Assembly: GCA_965250215.1 (NCBI GenBank)
Contig: CBDFNN010000004.1
Coordinates: 1,364,001-1,428,000, forward strand
DNA: 64,000 nt
Reading direction: 5' to 3'
From: CBDFNN01 sp965250215
Lineage (GTDB): Bacteria; Bacteroidota; Rhodothermia; Rhodothermales; DATKEJ01
Shown here: piece after piece, positions 53,255 through 61,632 of the stretch
Layout of the letters: every line of letters starts with the position of its first letter
Numbering within the stretch: the first letter of the stretch is position 1
Notes under the pieces: generated by a model
Database searches by the model: none
Told to the model about the DNA's origin: nothing
What the model saw: only the letters and a program-made list of their open reading frames with translations
Position numbers and translations under genes: made by a program

Positions 53255-54424
53255 ATGACAGGCAGCGCAATAAGAAATATAACGACAGGATTCCTGCTTG
53301 GAATTCTGTTTTTGTCGCCTAGACATGGAATCGCTCAGGAGCGATCAATATTTTCTGATTCGCTATTTCTCGAGATAGCAGAGGACGGACTCAACCATCA
53401 ATACAATCTTGAATTCGAACAAGCACTCTCTAAGTTCGAGCAAGTAAAAGATAGATATCCAGACCATCCAGTAGGACCCTTTCTAGATGGCCTCACAATC
53501 TGGTGGCGCATATTAGTTGAGCTTTCAAATGAGGAGCTCGATAAGAAATTCAACGGCAAGATGAAGGAGGTCATGAAGGCCTCCGATCGAAGGCTAAAGA
53601 GAGACCAAGATGATTTAGATGGGCTCTTCTTCAAAGCCATTGCCTACAGCTTCAGAGGACGACTTCACTCCAATCGAAAGCATTGGATCCGGGGTGCTAG
53701 AGACGGCAAACGGGCGGTAGATTTAGTCATCAAATTGGCGGAAATCGATGCCGAAAATGATGACCTTTATTTTGGATGGGGTGTCTACGATTATTTCGCG
53801 GCGGTCATTCCAGAACAGAAGAGGTTTTTGAAGCCCTTTATGCGATTTTTTCCCAATAGTGACAAAGAACGTGGCATCGCTGAGCTGACAAGAACCTTTG
53901 AATATGGAAGGTTCATGAAAGCTGAGGCGGCCTACTTTCTATTTCAGATCTACTATATCTATGAACCCAATATCGATAAGGCCTTGTTCTACATCACATG
54001 GCTCCGGGTTCGTTATCCTCGCAATTCTCTTTTCCGAATTTTGGAAGCCAGAGCACATATTCGCTTTTATCGCTGGAATGATGCTCTTCCTATTTTGGAA
54101 AAAGTTGTGACAGACTTTGAAGCTGGTGAAGTTGGTTTTACAAAGGAAATTGGAGCCCAAGCGATCTACTTTTTAGGATTGAGCAGAATGAGAGTGGGAG
54201 ACTACAGGGGCTCATTACCTCAATTCAAGAAACTCCGCGACATCGCTGCAACAGCCTCTGAGAATATGCCATACGGCGTCTTGGGTAGATTGCGAGAAGG
54301 AATGGCCTTTGACAGGTTAGGATATCGTGATGCCGCAAAGATGAGATACAGAGAAGTGATAAAGCTTAAAGATATTTCAGACTCGAAAAAGCGAGCCAAG
54401 GCCTACATGAAGAAAGCGTACTAA
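53255..54424 (+). CDS. Exported TPR-like repeat protein
   Basis: About 389 residues from ATG 53255, 14 bp after the glycosyltransferase stop. Signal TGFLLGILFLSPRHGIAQ. The rest is tetratricopeptide-like helix pairs (LNHQYNLEFEQALSKFEQVKDRYPDHP; AEAAYFLFQIYYIYEPNIDKALFYITWLRVRYPRN; AIYFLGLSRMRVGDYRGSLPQFKKL). It probably serves as a periplasmic scaffold, perhaps for polysaccharide export. An upstream alternative ATG (53186) overlaps the preceding gene and is less likely. Confidence 0.82.
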   Translation: MTGSAIRNITTGFLLGILFLSPRHGIAQERSIFSDSLFLEIAEDGLNHQYNLEFEQALSKFEQVKDRYPDHPVGPFLDGLTIWWRILVELSNEELDKKFNGKMKEVMKASDRRLKRDQDDLDGLFFKAIAYSFRGRLHSNRKHWIRGARDGKRAVDLVIKLAEIDAENDDLYFGWGVYDYFAAVIPEQKRFLKPFMRFFPNSDKERGIAELTRTFEYGRFMKAEAAYFLFQIYYIYEPNIDKALFYITWLRVRYPRNSLFRILEARAHIRFYRWNDALPILEKVVTDFEAGEVGFTKEIGAQAIYFLGLSRMRVGDYRGSLPQFKKLRDIAATASENMPYGVLGRLREGMAFDRLGYRDAAKMRYREVIKLKDISDSKKRAKAYMKKAY

Positions 54425-54504
54425 GAAGTGAGAAGTTAGGAGTGAAGAGTGGGGAGTGCCCAGAGGATTTCAAAACATTTCCGGTTTAGAAGCTTACTAG
54501 ACGG
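54425..54504. repeat. Purine-rich spacer built from (G)AGTG words
   Basis: Directly after the TPR gene stop the sequence reads as degenerate repeats of GAAGTGAGAAG, GGAGTGAAGAGTGGGGAGTG. No ORF or hairpin. Confidence 0.4.
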
Positions 54505-55608
54505 ATGAGTATGCTACGCTACGTAAAGTGGGATCCAGCCAAACATGGCGATCAGGCCTCGACCTTCCAGAAGTTGATGGATATGTTTCAACAGTTATTG
54601 GAGTATACTGCTGGCGATGCATCTGAAGCTCTGCGGTGGTTGACCCAATTGGATGAGAAATATAAAATCACCGACAAAGAGACGGGAATGGGTGATTTCA
54701 TCGAGGAGCTCAAACGTCAAGGCTTTATCAAGGAAGACCAGCGAGGATCGATCAGCATTACGGCGAAGACAGAAAGAGGCCTCAGGTCGAAATCCCTCGA
54801 ACTAATCTTTGACCAGTTGCGAAAAGGCAACAAAGGTCGGCACAAGACCCCGCACATTGGAAGTGGAAGCGAGAGGATGCCGGAAACGCGTGACTGGAAA
54901 TTTGGAGATGACATTCATAATCTTGATGTCACGGGCACTCTAAATAATGCCTTTAAGAGGTCTGGCTCTCTTGACTTCACTCTGAGCCAAGATGATTTTC
55001 AAGTTTACGAAACAGATCATCGAAGCAATATGGCAACGGTTTTGATGATCGACCTGTCTCATTCGATGATTTTGTACGGCGAAGATCGTATTACACCAGC
55101 AAGGAGAACCGCCATGGCACTCTCCGAATTGGTAATGACTCGTTACCCCTGTGATACGATCGACATCGTGGCCTTTGGAAACGAGGCATGGGAGGTGAGT
55201 GTCAAAGATCTTCCCTATCTGCAAGTGGGGCCTTTCCACACAAATACTAGAGCAGGATTGGAGCGCGCTAGGACTATTCTGCATCGAAGAAAAAATTCTA
55301 ACAAGCAGATATTCATGATAACGGATGGCAAGCCAAGCGCCCATTTCTTGCCCGACGGTAGACTGTATAAGAACAGCTTCGGTTTGGATAGACAGATTGT
55401 AAACAAAGTCTTAGATGAGGCTGTCGTTTGCAGAAGGGAAGGTATAACCATCACGACCTTCATGCTGGCCTCTGATCCCTACCTACAAAGTTTTGTAAGG
55501 AAGCTCACGGAATCAAATAGGGGCAGGGCCTACTACTCAGGACTGGATAGGCTTGGGGAGTTTCTTTTTGAGGACTACCAGAAAAACAGACGCAGGTCGC
55601 TGCGCTAG
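54505..55608 (+). CDS. VWA domain protein
   Basis: A 367-residue cytoplasmic protein. N-terminal helices (1-110, low similarity to anything I recognise), then a von Willebrand A domain with the MIDAS motif MIDLSHSM (D183, S185, S187), a later T in FHTNTRAGL and the IFMITDGKPS strand. Such proteins usually pair with a MoxR-type AAA+ ATPase, but none is adjacent. Its TAG shares one base with the GTG start of rsmA, so they are co-transcribed and probably translationally coupled. Confidence 0.85.
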   Translation: MSMLRYVKWDPAKHGDQASTFQKLMDMFQQLLEYTAGDASEALRWLTQLDEKYKITDKETGMGDFIEELKRQGFIKEDQRGSISITAKTERGLRSKSLELIFDQLRKGNKGRHKTPHIGSGSERMPETRDWKFGDDIHNLDVTGTLNNAFKRSGSLDFTLSQDDFQVYETDHRSNMATVLMIDLSHSMILYGEDRITPARRTAMALSELVMTRYPCDTIDIVAFGNEAWEVSVKDLPYLQVGPFHTNTRAGLERARTILHRRKNSNKQIFMITDGKPSAHFLPDGRLYKNSFGLDRQIVNKVLDEAVVCRREGITITTFMLASDPYLQSFVRKLTESNRGRAYYSGLDRLGEFLFEDYQKNRRRSLR

Positions 55609-56396
55609 TGTCCAACTTACTTCCCGCAAAAAAGAGTCTCGGTCAGCACTTCCTGCGTGATCCAAATACAGCGTCAAGAATTGCCGATCTCATTGTCGAA
55701 GAGATGGATCAGTTTGTCGTAGAGATAGGACCGGGTGACGGATTTCTGACCCATCATCTGCTTCAAAAGACGAAACGAATATTGGCGATCGAGCTTGATC
55801 AAAGAGCTGTCGCTGTCATGAAAGAAAAATATCCGGAGGTCGATGTCATTCACATGGACGTCCTTAAGGCCGATTGGTCTGCATTAAGGGCAGAGCAGGG
55901 AGATGGTGAAAAATTAAGCGTGGTTGGTAATCTCCCATACTATATCACGAGTCAGATTCTCTTTTCTCTCTTGAAATCCCACGGGGAATTAAGCAAGGCT
56001 GTAATCATGTCGCAGCTTGAGGTTGCAAGACGCATTGTGGCTGTCCCGAGAACTAAGGACTACGGAATACTTGGAGTCGTAACCCAGTTGTTTTGTAAAC
56101 CAAAACTTGAGTTCAAACTAAGTCCTGGAGTTTTTCGACCACGCCCTAGAGTTGACAGCGCCATAGTTTCACTAGACTTCACGGAGAGTCCTGTCGATCT
56201 TCAGGGACAGTCTTGGAATGACGTTTTTGTCGTAGTCAAGGCAGCCTTTGGGCAGCGAAGGAAAACCTTAAGGAATGCTCTTTCGGCATTGGCGGGAGAA
56301 CGGGGTGTGAGTGTACCAGAAGAAGTGAAAGGCAAACGTGCTGAGGAGCTGACGCCAGAACAATTTGTCGACCTTAGCCTGCATTTTAAGAACTAG
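55608..56396 (+). CDS. rsmA: 16S rRNA dimethyladenosine transferase
   Basis: A 262-residue methyltransferase of the KsgA family starting at GTG. LGQHFLRDPN, motif I VVEIGPGDGFLTH (38-50), acidic IELDQRA, motif IV GNLPYYITSQI (107-117) and the C-terminal FRPRPRVDSAIVSL and FGQRRKTLRNAL are present. It dimethylates A1518 and A1519 of 16S rRNA during small-subunit maturation. The stop of the VWA gene and this start overlap (TAGTG). Confidence 0.96.
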   Translation: MSNLLPAKKSLGQHFLRDPNTASRIADLIVEEMDQFVVEIGPGDGFLTHHLLQKTKRILAIELDQRAVAVMKEKYPEVDVIHMDVLKADWSALRAEQGDGEKLSVVGNLPYYITSQILFSLLKSHGELSKAVIMSQLEVARRIVAVPRTKDYGILGVVTQLFCKPKLEFKLSPGVFRPRPRVDSAIVSLDFTESPVDLQGQSWNDVFVVVKAAFGQRRKTLRNALSALAGERGVSVPEEVKGKRAEELTPEQFVDLSLHFKN

Positions 56397-56521
56397 CATT
56401 TCTTACGATTTGAGCGAAGCCTTGAATTATTCTCGATGAAGGCTTGGCACCACCACTGGTCTCAGTGGCATCATCGCGATTCTAACAACCAAGAAGCCTT
56501 CAAATTCCCTATTATCCCCCA

Positions 56522-57925
56522 GTGATTGAAGAAGAGTACATAGATCGGTCTGGTGTTCTAAGGGACATCGATCCTAGCTTGGTTGACAGTATAAGCGAAC
56601 TTGTTCAAGACAAGGCTCGCGAATCTGTACTCGAGCTGGTCGCTGACACACATGCGGCGGACATTGCTCGTTTGTTGACTCATCTCAACATCGATGAGGC
56701 ACGTGTATTCTTTTCTTGGCTCAGCGGTGCGCAAGGTTCTGATGTACTGACGGACCTTGACGATGAGTACCGGTCGAGTCTGCTTGAAGGACTTAGCTCG
56801 GATCAGCTGGGAGAGTTGATTGATGAGCTCGATACCGATGATGCCGCTGATGTTATCGGTGACCTCCCAGAAGAGCTCAGGGCTGATGTCCTATCCAAGA
56901 TCGAGGATAGTTTCGAGGTCAAAGAATTACTTGCCTACGACGAGGATACAGCGGGAGGCTTGATGGATGCTGAGTATGTTTCTGTACAGATCCAGGCTAA
57001 TGTCTCACAAGCGACCGAAGAGGTGAGAATTAAGGCTGAGGAAGTCGAGCCAGTTTATGTCGTCTATGTAGAAGACGAAGAAGGGAGGCTGGAGGGAGTC
57101 GTTTCATTGACTCAATTGCTCTTGAATAGAGGCAACACAAAGTTGGCGAGCATCATGAGCTCGGATGTAATCTCGGTGTTCACAGACACAGATCAGGAGG
57201 AAGTAGCTCGGATCATGGAACGCTACGACTTGGTCGCCCTGCCAGTTGTAGATCGTTCTGGAATTCTGCGAGGACGAATCACTATTGATGACGCTGTTGA
57301 CGTGATTATTGAGGAGGCTGAGGAAGATCTTCAAAAAATGAGTGGTGTCGAAAATGAGGAAATCACATCGTCGATCGCTAAAGTAAGTCGAGGTCGCATA
57401 GTATGGCTGCTTGTGGGTCTACTTGGAGCCGTTCTTTCTGCTTTCGTGATCCTGAATTTTGATGAGGCGCTCAAGGAAGCTACTGTTCTGGCCATGTTCA
57501 TACCGGTGGTGATGGCGATGGCGGGGAATGTTGGGATTCAGAGCTCTGCAGTGGCTGTTCAAGGCCTGGCCTCTGGGGAGTTGTGGTCCTCTGACTTAAC
57601 ACGACGAATGTCCAAAGAATTGGCGGTCTCGTTAATCAATGGCCTACTTCTCGGATTAATTATCGCTCTAGTGGTTCTTGGAATAAAAGCGATAGGCTAC
57701 CTTGACGCCGTATCAAGTGCTGAAATTCTGAATTTGGCTCTCACGGTGGCTCTCTCTTTGATCTCGGTGGTCATATTTGCCGCCACAACAGGCGCGGCCG
57801 TACCTTTAATTCTTCACCGATTGAAGATCGATCCGGCCTTGGCCACAGGTCCTTTCATTACAACGATGAATGACATAGTTGGCCTAATAATCTATTTCTT
57901 GATAGCATCGTGGCTATTCCTCTAG
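56522..57925 (+). CDS. mgtE: Magnesium transporter MgtE
   Basis: The 467-residue protein starts at GTG. Domain order is the standard one: acidic superhelical N domain (DLDDEYRSSLLEGLSSDQLGELIDELDTDDAADVI), two CBS motifs (AGGLMDAEYVSVQ; IMSSDVISVFTDTDQEEVARIMERYDLVALPVVD) and five transmembrane helices with the pore sequence MAMAGNVGIQSSAVAVQGLA and the last-helix aspartate TTMNDIVGLIIYF. It is a Mg2+-gated Mg2+ channel of the inner membrane. Confidence 0.96.
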   Translation: MIEEEYIDRSGVLRDIDPSLVDSISELVQDKARESVLELVADTHAADIARLLTHLNIDEARVFFSWLSGAQGSDVLTDLDDEYRSSLLEGLSSDQLGELIDELDTDDAADVIGDLPEELRADVLSKIEDSFEVKELLAYDEDTAGGLMDAEYVSVQIQANVSQATEEVRIKAEEVEPVYVVYVEDEEGRLEGVVSLTQLLLNRGNTKLASIMSSDVISVFTDTDQEEVARIMERYDLVALPVVDRSGILRGRITIDDAVDVIIEEAEEDLQKMSGVENEEITSSIAKVSRGRIVWLLVGLLGAVLSAFVILNFDEALKEATVLAMFIPVVMAMAGNVGIQSSAVAVQGLASGELWSSDLTRRMSKELAVSLINGLLLGLIIALVVLGIKAIGYLDAVSSAEILNLALTVALSLISVVIFAATTGAAVPLILHRLKIDPALATGPFITTMNDIVGLIIYFLIASWLFL

Positions 57926-57962
57926 TAGGCCTCAGACGCCTCTGTCTTTGCGGAAGAAAACT

Positions 57963-59450
57963 ATGTTAGAATCTCAGCAATCCTCGCCAAAAGACATTAG
58001 AGTGAAGGCGGTTGGAGCGGCGGGCTGGTCCTCCTTGTCAAAGATCACTCAATATGTGATGTCGCTGGTGTTTTTTGCCGTTCTAGGTAATATGCTCCCA
58101 CCGTCTGATTTTGGACTGCTTAGTACAGTATTAATTGTCACGCAAGTGTTTGCTATCGTCGGCAATTTTGGTTTGGGTGCGGCTTTGATCCAGAGAAAAG
58201 AAGCCACTGATGAACATTACAGCTCAGTCCTATGCTTCAACCTTGCCACGGCGGTTATCTACTACGGGCTGGTAGCTCTGGCCGGAGGATTCATCGCCGA
58301 CTATTTTGGGAATCCATTAATTAGCCAATTGCTTCTCGTCTCGGCCTTGATGTTTTTTCCAGAGGCCATTAATGTCGTTTACTATACAAAGCTTGAGAAA
58401 GAGCTTAATTTCAAACCTATTTTCATAGCGAATACACTTGGTAGATTGGCGGCCGGTGTCTTCGCCATCATCCTCGCTTTGCAAGGATTTGGAGTCTGGT
58501 CATTGATTGTTAGGTCAGTGATTTATGCAACAGTCGTGCTCATAGTCCAAGCTTTTCTCCTCAAGTGGTTTCCTGGGATCCGCTTCAACAAAGAAAGGAT
58601 TGGGGAACTGTGGTCCTTCGGGATAAATCTTACAGGTTTTAGATTCGCAAAGTACTGGACTACAAAACTGGATGGCCTCCTGGTTCTGAAATTCATTGGG
58701 GAGTCTGCTCTTGGATTTTACTCTAAAGCCATTGGAATGGTAGTGGATCCCGTAAAGATGTTAAGTGGAGCAATGGGAGAGATCATGTTTCCGACTATGT
58801 CGGCATTGAATCAAAGAAAGGAAGAGATGAGGAAAGTTTTTCTCGATGGATTTTCTTCATTAATGATCGTTGTCTTCCCTTTTTGTGTAGCAGGCTATTT
58901 TATTGCTGAGCCCATTACCCGCTTTGTTCTAGGCGAAGAATGGTTGCCTATCATACCAGTTTTTCAGGCCATGTTTTTTGTTGCCTTGACTCAATCTCTC
59001 ATCATAAGCTCGGATTGGATATTTCTTGCGACGGGAGAAACAAACTCGATGTTTAAGTGGAGTATAGCATCTGCGCTCGGAATCTTGAGCGCGATCAGCA
59101 TTAGTCTATATATGGGATTGAATTTGGAGAGAGTCGCATGGATCTATGCCCTCGTATCTTTTGCCATTCTTCCGATACTTCTTTTTGTTTCAGGTAGATT
59201 AATTTCAGTCAGTTTCAAGGACTACTGGTCCCGTAGCTGGGAAATTATTCTCCTAGCCATCATTATGGCTGTTGGACTAACAGTCTCTAAGTACTTTCTG
59301 GCGGAGCAGTCCAACGAAATTCACCTGATAGGACAGATCATTTGTGCAGCAGGCTTGTTTTCAGTTTGTGTTCTGGTATTAAAACCTCGTTCCTACGAAA
59401 TATTCAGAAGCCACATTCTTCCAAGACTTCTTTCAACAATTGGCCGGTGA
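57963..59450 (+). CDS. Wzx-type oligosaccharide flippase (MOP superfamily)
   Basis: A 495-residue inner-membrane protein from ATG 57963 (TTG 57948 is a weaker option). About 14 hydrophobic segments. Family features: GAAGWSSLSKITQYVMSLVFFAVLGNMLPPSDFGLLS, VGNFGLGAALIQRKEAT, FYSKAIGMVVDPVKMLSGAMGEIMFPTMSALN. It would flip lipid-linked repeat units for O-antigen or capsule. It overlaps or abuts the following deacetylase-like gene (stop 59448-59450, next ATG 59452), supporting one transcription unit. Confidence 0.92.
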   Translation: MLESQQSSPKDIRVKAVGAAGWSSLSKITQYVMSLVFFAVLGNMLPPSDFGLLSTVLIVTQVFAIVGNFGLGAALIQRKEATDEHYSSVLCFNLATAVIYYGLVALAGGFIADYFGNPLISQLLLVSALMFFPEAINVVYYTKLEKELNFKPIFIANTLGRLAAGVFAIILALQGFGVWSLIVRSVIYATVVLIVQAFLLKWFPGIRFNKERIGELWSFGINLTGFRFAKYWTTKLDGLLVLKFIGESALGFYSKAIGMVVDPVKMLSGAMGEIMFPTMSALNQRKEEMRKVFLDGFSSLMIVVFPFCVAGYFIAEPITRFVLGEEWLPIIPVFQAMFFVALTQSLIISSDWIFLATGETNSMFKWSIASALGILSAISISLYMGLNLERVAWIYALVSFAILPILLFVSGRLISVSFKDYWSRSWEIILLAIIMAVGLTVSKYFLAEQSNEIHLIGQIICAAGLFSVCVLVLKPRSYEIFRSHILPRLLSTIGR

Positions 59451-59451
59451 A

Positions 59452-60180
59452 ATGGCGATTCCCTACTCACTTTCATTTTTCTATGAGCTACTTGATGAAC
59501 TGAGCTCAACAAAGAAATTCGTAAAGGTCAAGGATGTCTTAGAGGATGGAATTGACGACATGAATAATGCTGTCTTGATTCGCTTTGACGTTGAGCGAGA
59601 TCCGGCTCACACCCTCGAGATCGCCAAAGTTTTGGCCCAAAAGGAAGTCTTTGCCACTTTTTATTTCCATTCTAGACCTGGAGTCTATGATCATCGGGTC
59701 ATGATAGAAATGCAAGACCTCGGTCACGAATTAGGTTACCATCACGAATGTCTCGATCGCGCACATGGCCAGGCAGCTGAGGCCCGTGAGATCTTCGAGA
59801 AAGATGTTGCCATGTTTAGACGAGATGGTATTGACCTCCAAACGGTTTGCCAGCATTCGGAAGTGGGCTTTCACAAGAATGGGTATGTAAGTAACGCTGA
59901 TCTCTTTAGACGACATCCCGATCTGTTGACGAGTTTATCCTTGCTGGGCGAGGTATATATAGATCTCAATCTTCGTTGGGGTGAAGTCTACGTTTCAGAT
60001 ACTTTCAAGGGGATCATGAAATTTGATTCGATGCTGAAGAATCTCAAAAGCAATACTGGATTCAATGGAATCTTGATTCATCCTCACAGATGGCGGGAGA
60101 GTCCCATGAATTCATTCAAGGAATCTGGATCAGACATGCTATCGATGTTCAGGCGTAAGTTAGCGGGTAGCTCAAATTAG
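59452..60180 (+). CDS. Divergent polysaccharide deacetylase-like protein
   Basis: About 242 residues. A CE4/NodB-like barrel is suggested by LIRFDVERDPAHTLEIAKVL, EVFATFYFHSRPGVYD, LGHELGYHHECLDR (H-x3-H metal site) and FNGILIHPHRWRES. The classical TFDDG motif is replaced by FDVERD, so activity may differ. It starts one base after the flippase stop and is followed after 2 bp by the next gene. It fits a sugar-modifying role in the same glycan pathway. Confidence 0.68.
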   Translation: MAIPYSLSFFYELLDELSSTKKFVKVKDVLEDGIDDMNNAVLIRFDVERDPAHTLEIAKVLAQKEVFATFYFHSRPGVYDHRVMIEMQDLGHELGYHHECLDRAHGQAAEAREIFEKDVAMFRRDGIDLQTVCQHSEVGFHKNGYVSNADLFRRHPDLLTSLSLLGEVYIDLNLRWGEVYVSDTFKGIMKFDSMLKNLKSNTGFNGILIHPHRWRESPMNSFKESGSDMLSMFRRKLAGSSN

Positions 60181-60182
60181 AC

Positions 60183-61079
60183 TTGGAACAGGACGAATCA
60201 TATAAAGCCGTTCTCGAGGAGATATTTGGCCCGGTCTACTGGATACAGGATGTACCATGGCTTGTACGTAACAGAATTCTTTCGCCTCTTCATCTACCTC
60301 ACACACTTCCTGAATTTTCCTCATCCGAGATAATAAAAGGTCTCGATGATTCGGGCGCCCTTCTGGCTTGGTGGGTTGATCAATGGGACGAAGCCGGACG
60401 CGGGTTCCATTGGGTCTGCTGTGATATTGACAATTACTCTGAAAAGGCTGTTCGTAACTCTCGATATAGAAAGCTCGTCCGAAAGGGAAATAAGCTAGGA
60501 ACGCTAAGACGCGTTGATCCAAGGCAGATTGCTAAACAAATTTATTACATCTATAAAAAGGCGAGTTCGGAAAACGGCGCAACCGGAGGCAACATTGAGA
60601 GTGAAGTTTCCTTTTGTCTAGGTCTTGAAATCAAAGCCAAGTCTGAAATGCACGAGTTCTGGGTAATGCAGGTAGAGGAGAGGATAGTAGCCTACTGCGA
60701 GTGTCTTTTAATTAATGGTGCTGTTCGGCTTATTTCGGGTAAGCTTGATCAAGACTATCGTAAGCTGAATCCCAACAATGCACTATTCTTTGGATTGACT
60801 CAACACTATCTGACTGAAAGGAAGAAAAGCTATGTCACAAATGGTCAAAAGACGATTCATCATCCCAGTAATGTCAATACTCTATTTGAGAATTTGGGCT
60901 ATAGAAAAGTCTATTGCAGACCAAGGATAGCCTATTCAGCAAAACTGAGCCCGCTTGCATCCGTACTGTCAACAAAAATTGGTGCATCGGTATTGAGTTC
61001 AATTCCTCTTCCCAGTGATATTAAGTCAAAACTGGAAGGATTGATGCAAGTAATAGAGCTGCAGAAAGAGTACAAATGA
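60183..61079 (+). CDS. GNAT/FemAB-like acyltransferase
   Basis: A 298-residue protein starting at TTG, 2 bp after the preceding stop. The layout (VCCDIDNYSEKAVRNSRYRKLVRKGNKLGTLRRVDPRQIAKQIYYIYKKASSEN; FWVMQVEERIVAYCECLLINGAVRLISGKLD; NALFFGLTQHYLTERKKSYVTNG; LFENLGYRKVYCRPRIAY) matches FemAB/GNAT-type acyltransferases of polysaccharide loci that add amino-acyl or acyl groups. Its last codon overlaps the next gene (ATGA at 61076-61079). Confidence 0.7.
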   Translation: MEQDESYKAVLEEIFGPVYWIQDVPWLVRNRILSPLHLPHTLPEFSSSEIIKGLDDSGALLAWWVDQWDEAGRGFHWVCCDIDNYSEKAVRNSRYRKLVRKGNKLGTLRRVDPRQIAKQIYYIYKKASSENGATGGNIESEVSFCLGLEIKAKSEMHEFWVMQVEERIVAYCECLLINGAVRLISGKLDQDYRKLNPNNALFFGLTQHYLTERKKSYVTNGQKTIHHPSNVNTLFENLGYRKVYCRPRIAYSAKLSPLASVLSTKIGASVLSSIPLPSDIKSKLEGLMQVIELQKEYK

Positions 61080-61615
61080 GTCTTCGACGATTGATTTATA
61101 GATCGGGAATCCACGAGTTATTTCAATTTGATGCTGAGGAAGCCGTAGATGAGAATCGAGATACAAATTGGGAGATATCCTCTTACGACAAGTCGAGTGA
61201 TATTCCTTTGTGGTTAGAAAAGAGCCTTTTTGAGAACAAGGCCCTCAACGTCATGAAATATCGCTTTCGAGATGGCTATGCTCGGATTTTCATCGTGGCA
61301 AAAGAGGAGCACATTCTTGCCTATGCCTGGATTCAAGACTGGAGATATTTTGTCGGTCGCTATGGCAAAATAGTCAGAGAGGCGACAATGCTGGGGCCTG
61401 ATTGGACAGATCCAGAATTCCGAGGACAGGGTTTGCATAAACAGCTGATTAAAGCTCGAATAAATTACTTCGATCGATCGAAGGCTCTCGTTGCTGTCGT
61501 AGAAGAGGACAACTCCTCTTCAGCAAGAAATTTTGAAAAATGCGGCTTTGTCTCGAAGGGCAAGATCAAGGTGACTACCTTGATGAGCGTTTTTCACCTC
61601 ACGAAGAAGGTTTAG
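61076..61615 (+). CDS. GNAT family acyltransferase
   Basis: The 179-residue protein is translationally coupled to the previous gene through an ATGA overlap. GNAT landmarks: AYAWIQDWRYFVGRYGKIVREATMLGPDWTDPEFRGQGLHKQLIKARI (acetyl-CoA loop RGQGLH) and SSARNFEKCGFVSKGKIKVTTL. It would act after or with its neighbour on a glycan or lipid-linked intermediate. It is convergent with the methyltransferase gene. Confidence 0.82.
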   Translation: MSLRRLIYRSGIHELFQFDAEEAVDENRDTNWEISSYDKSSDIPLWLEKSLFENKALNVMKYRFRDGYARIFIVAKEEHILAYAWIQDWRYFVGRYGKIVREATMLGPDWTDPEFRGQGLHKQLIKARINYFDRSKALVAVVEEDNSSSARNFEKCGFVSKGKIKVTTLMSVFHLTKKV

Positions 61616-61632
61616 GCTCAGAATTTGGTCTC

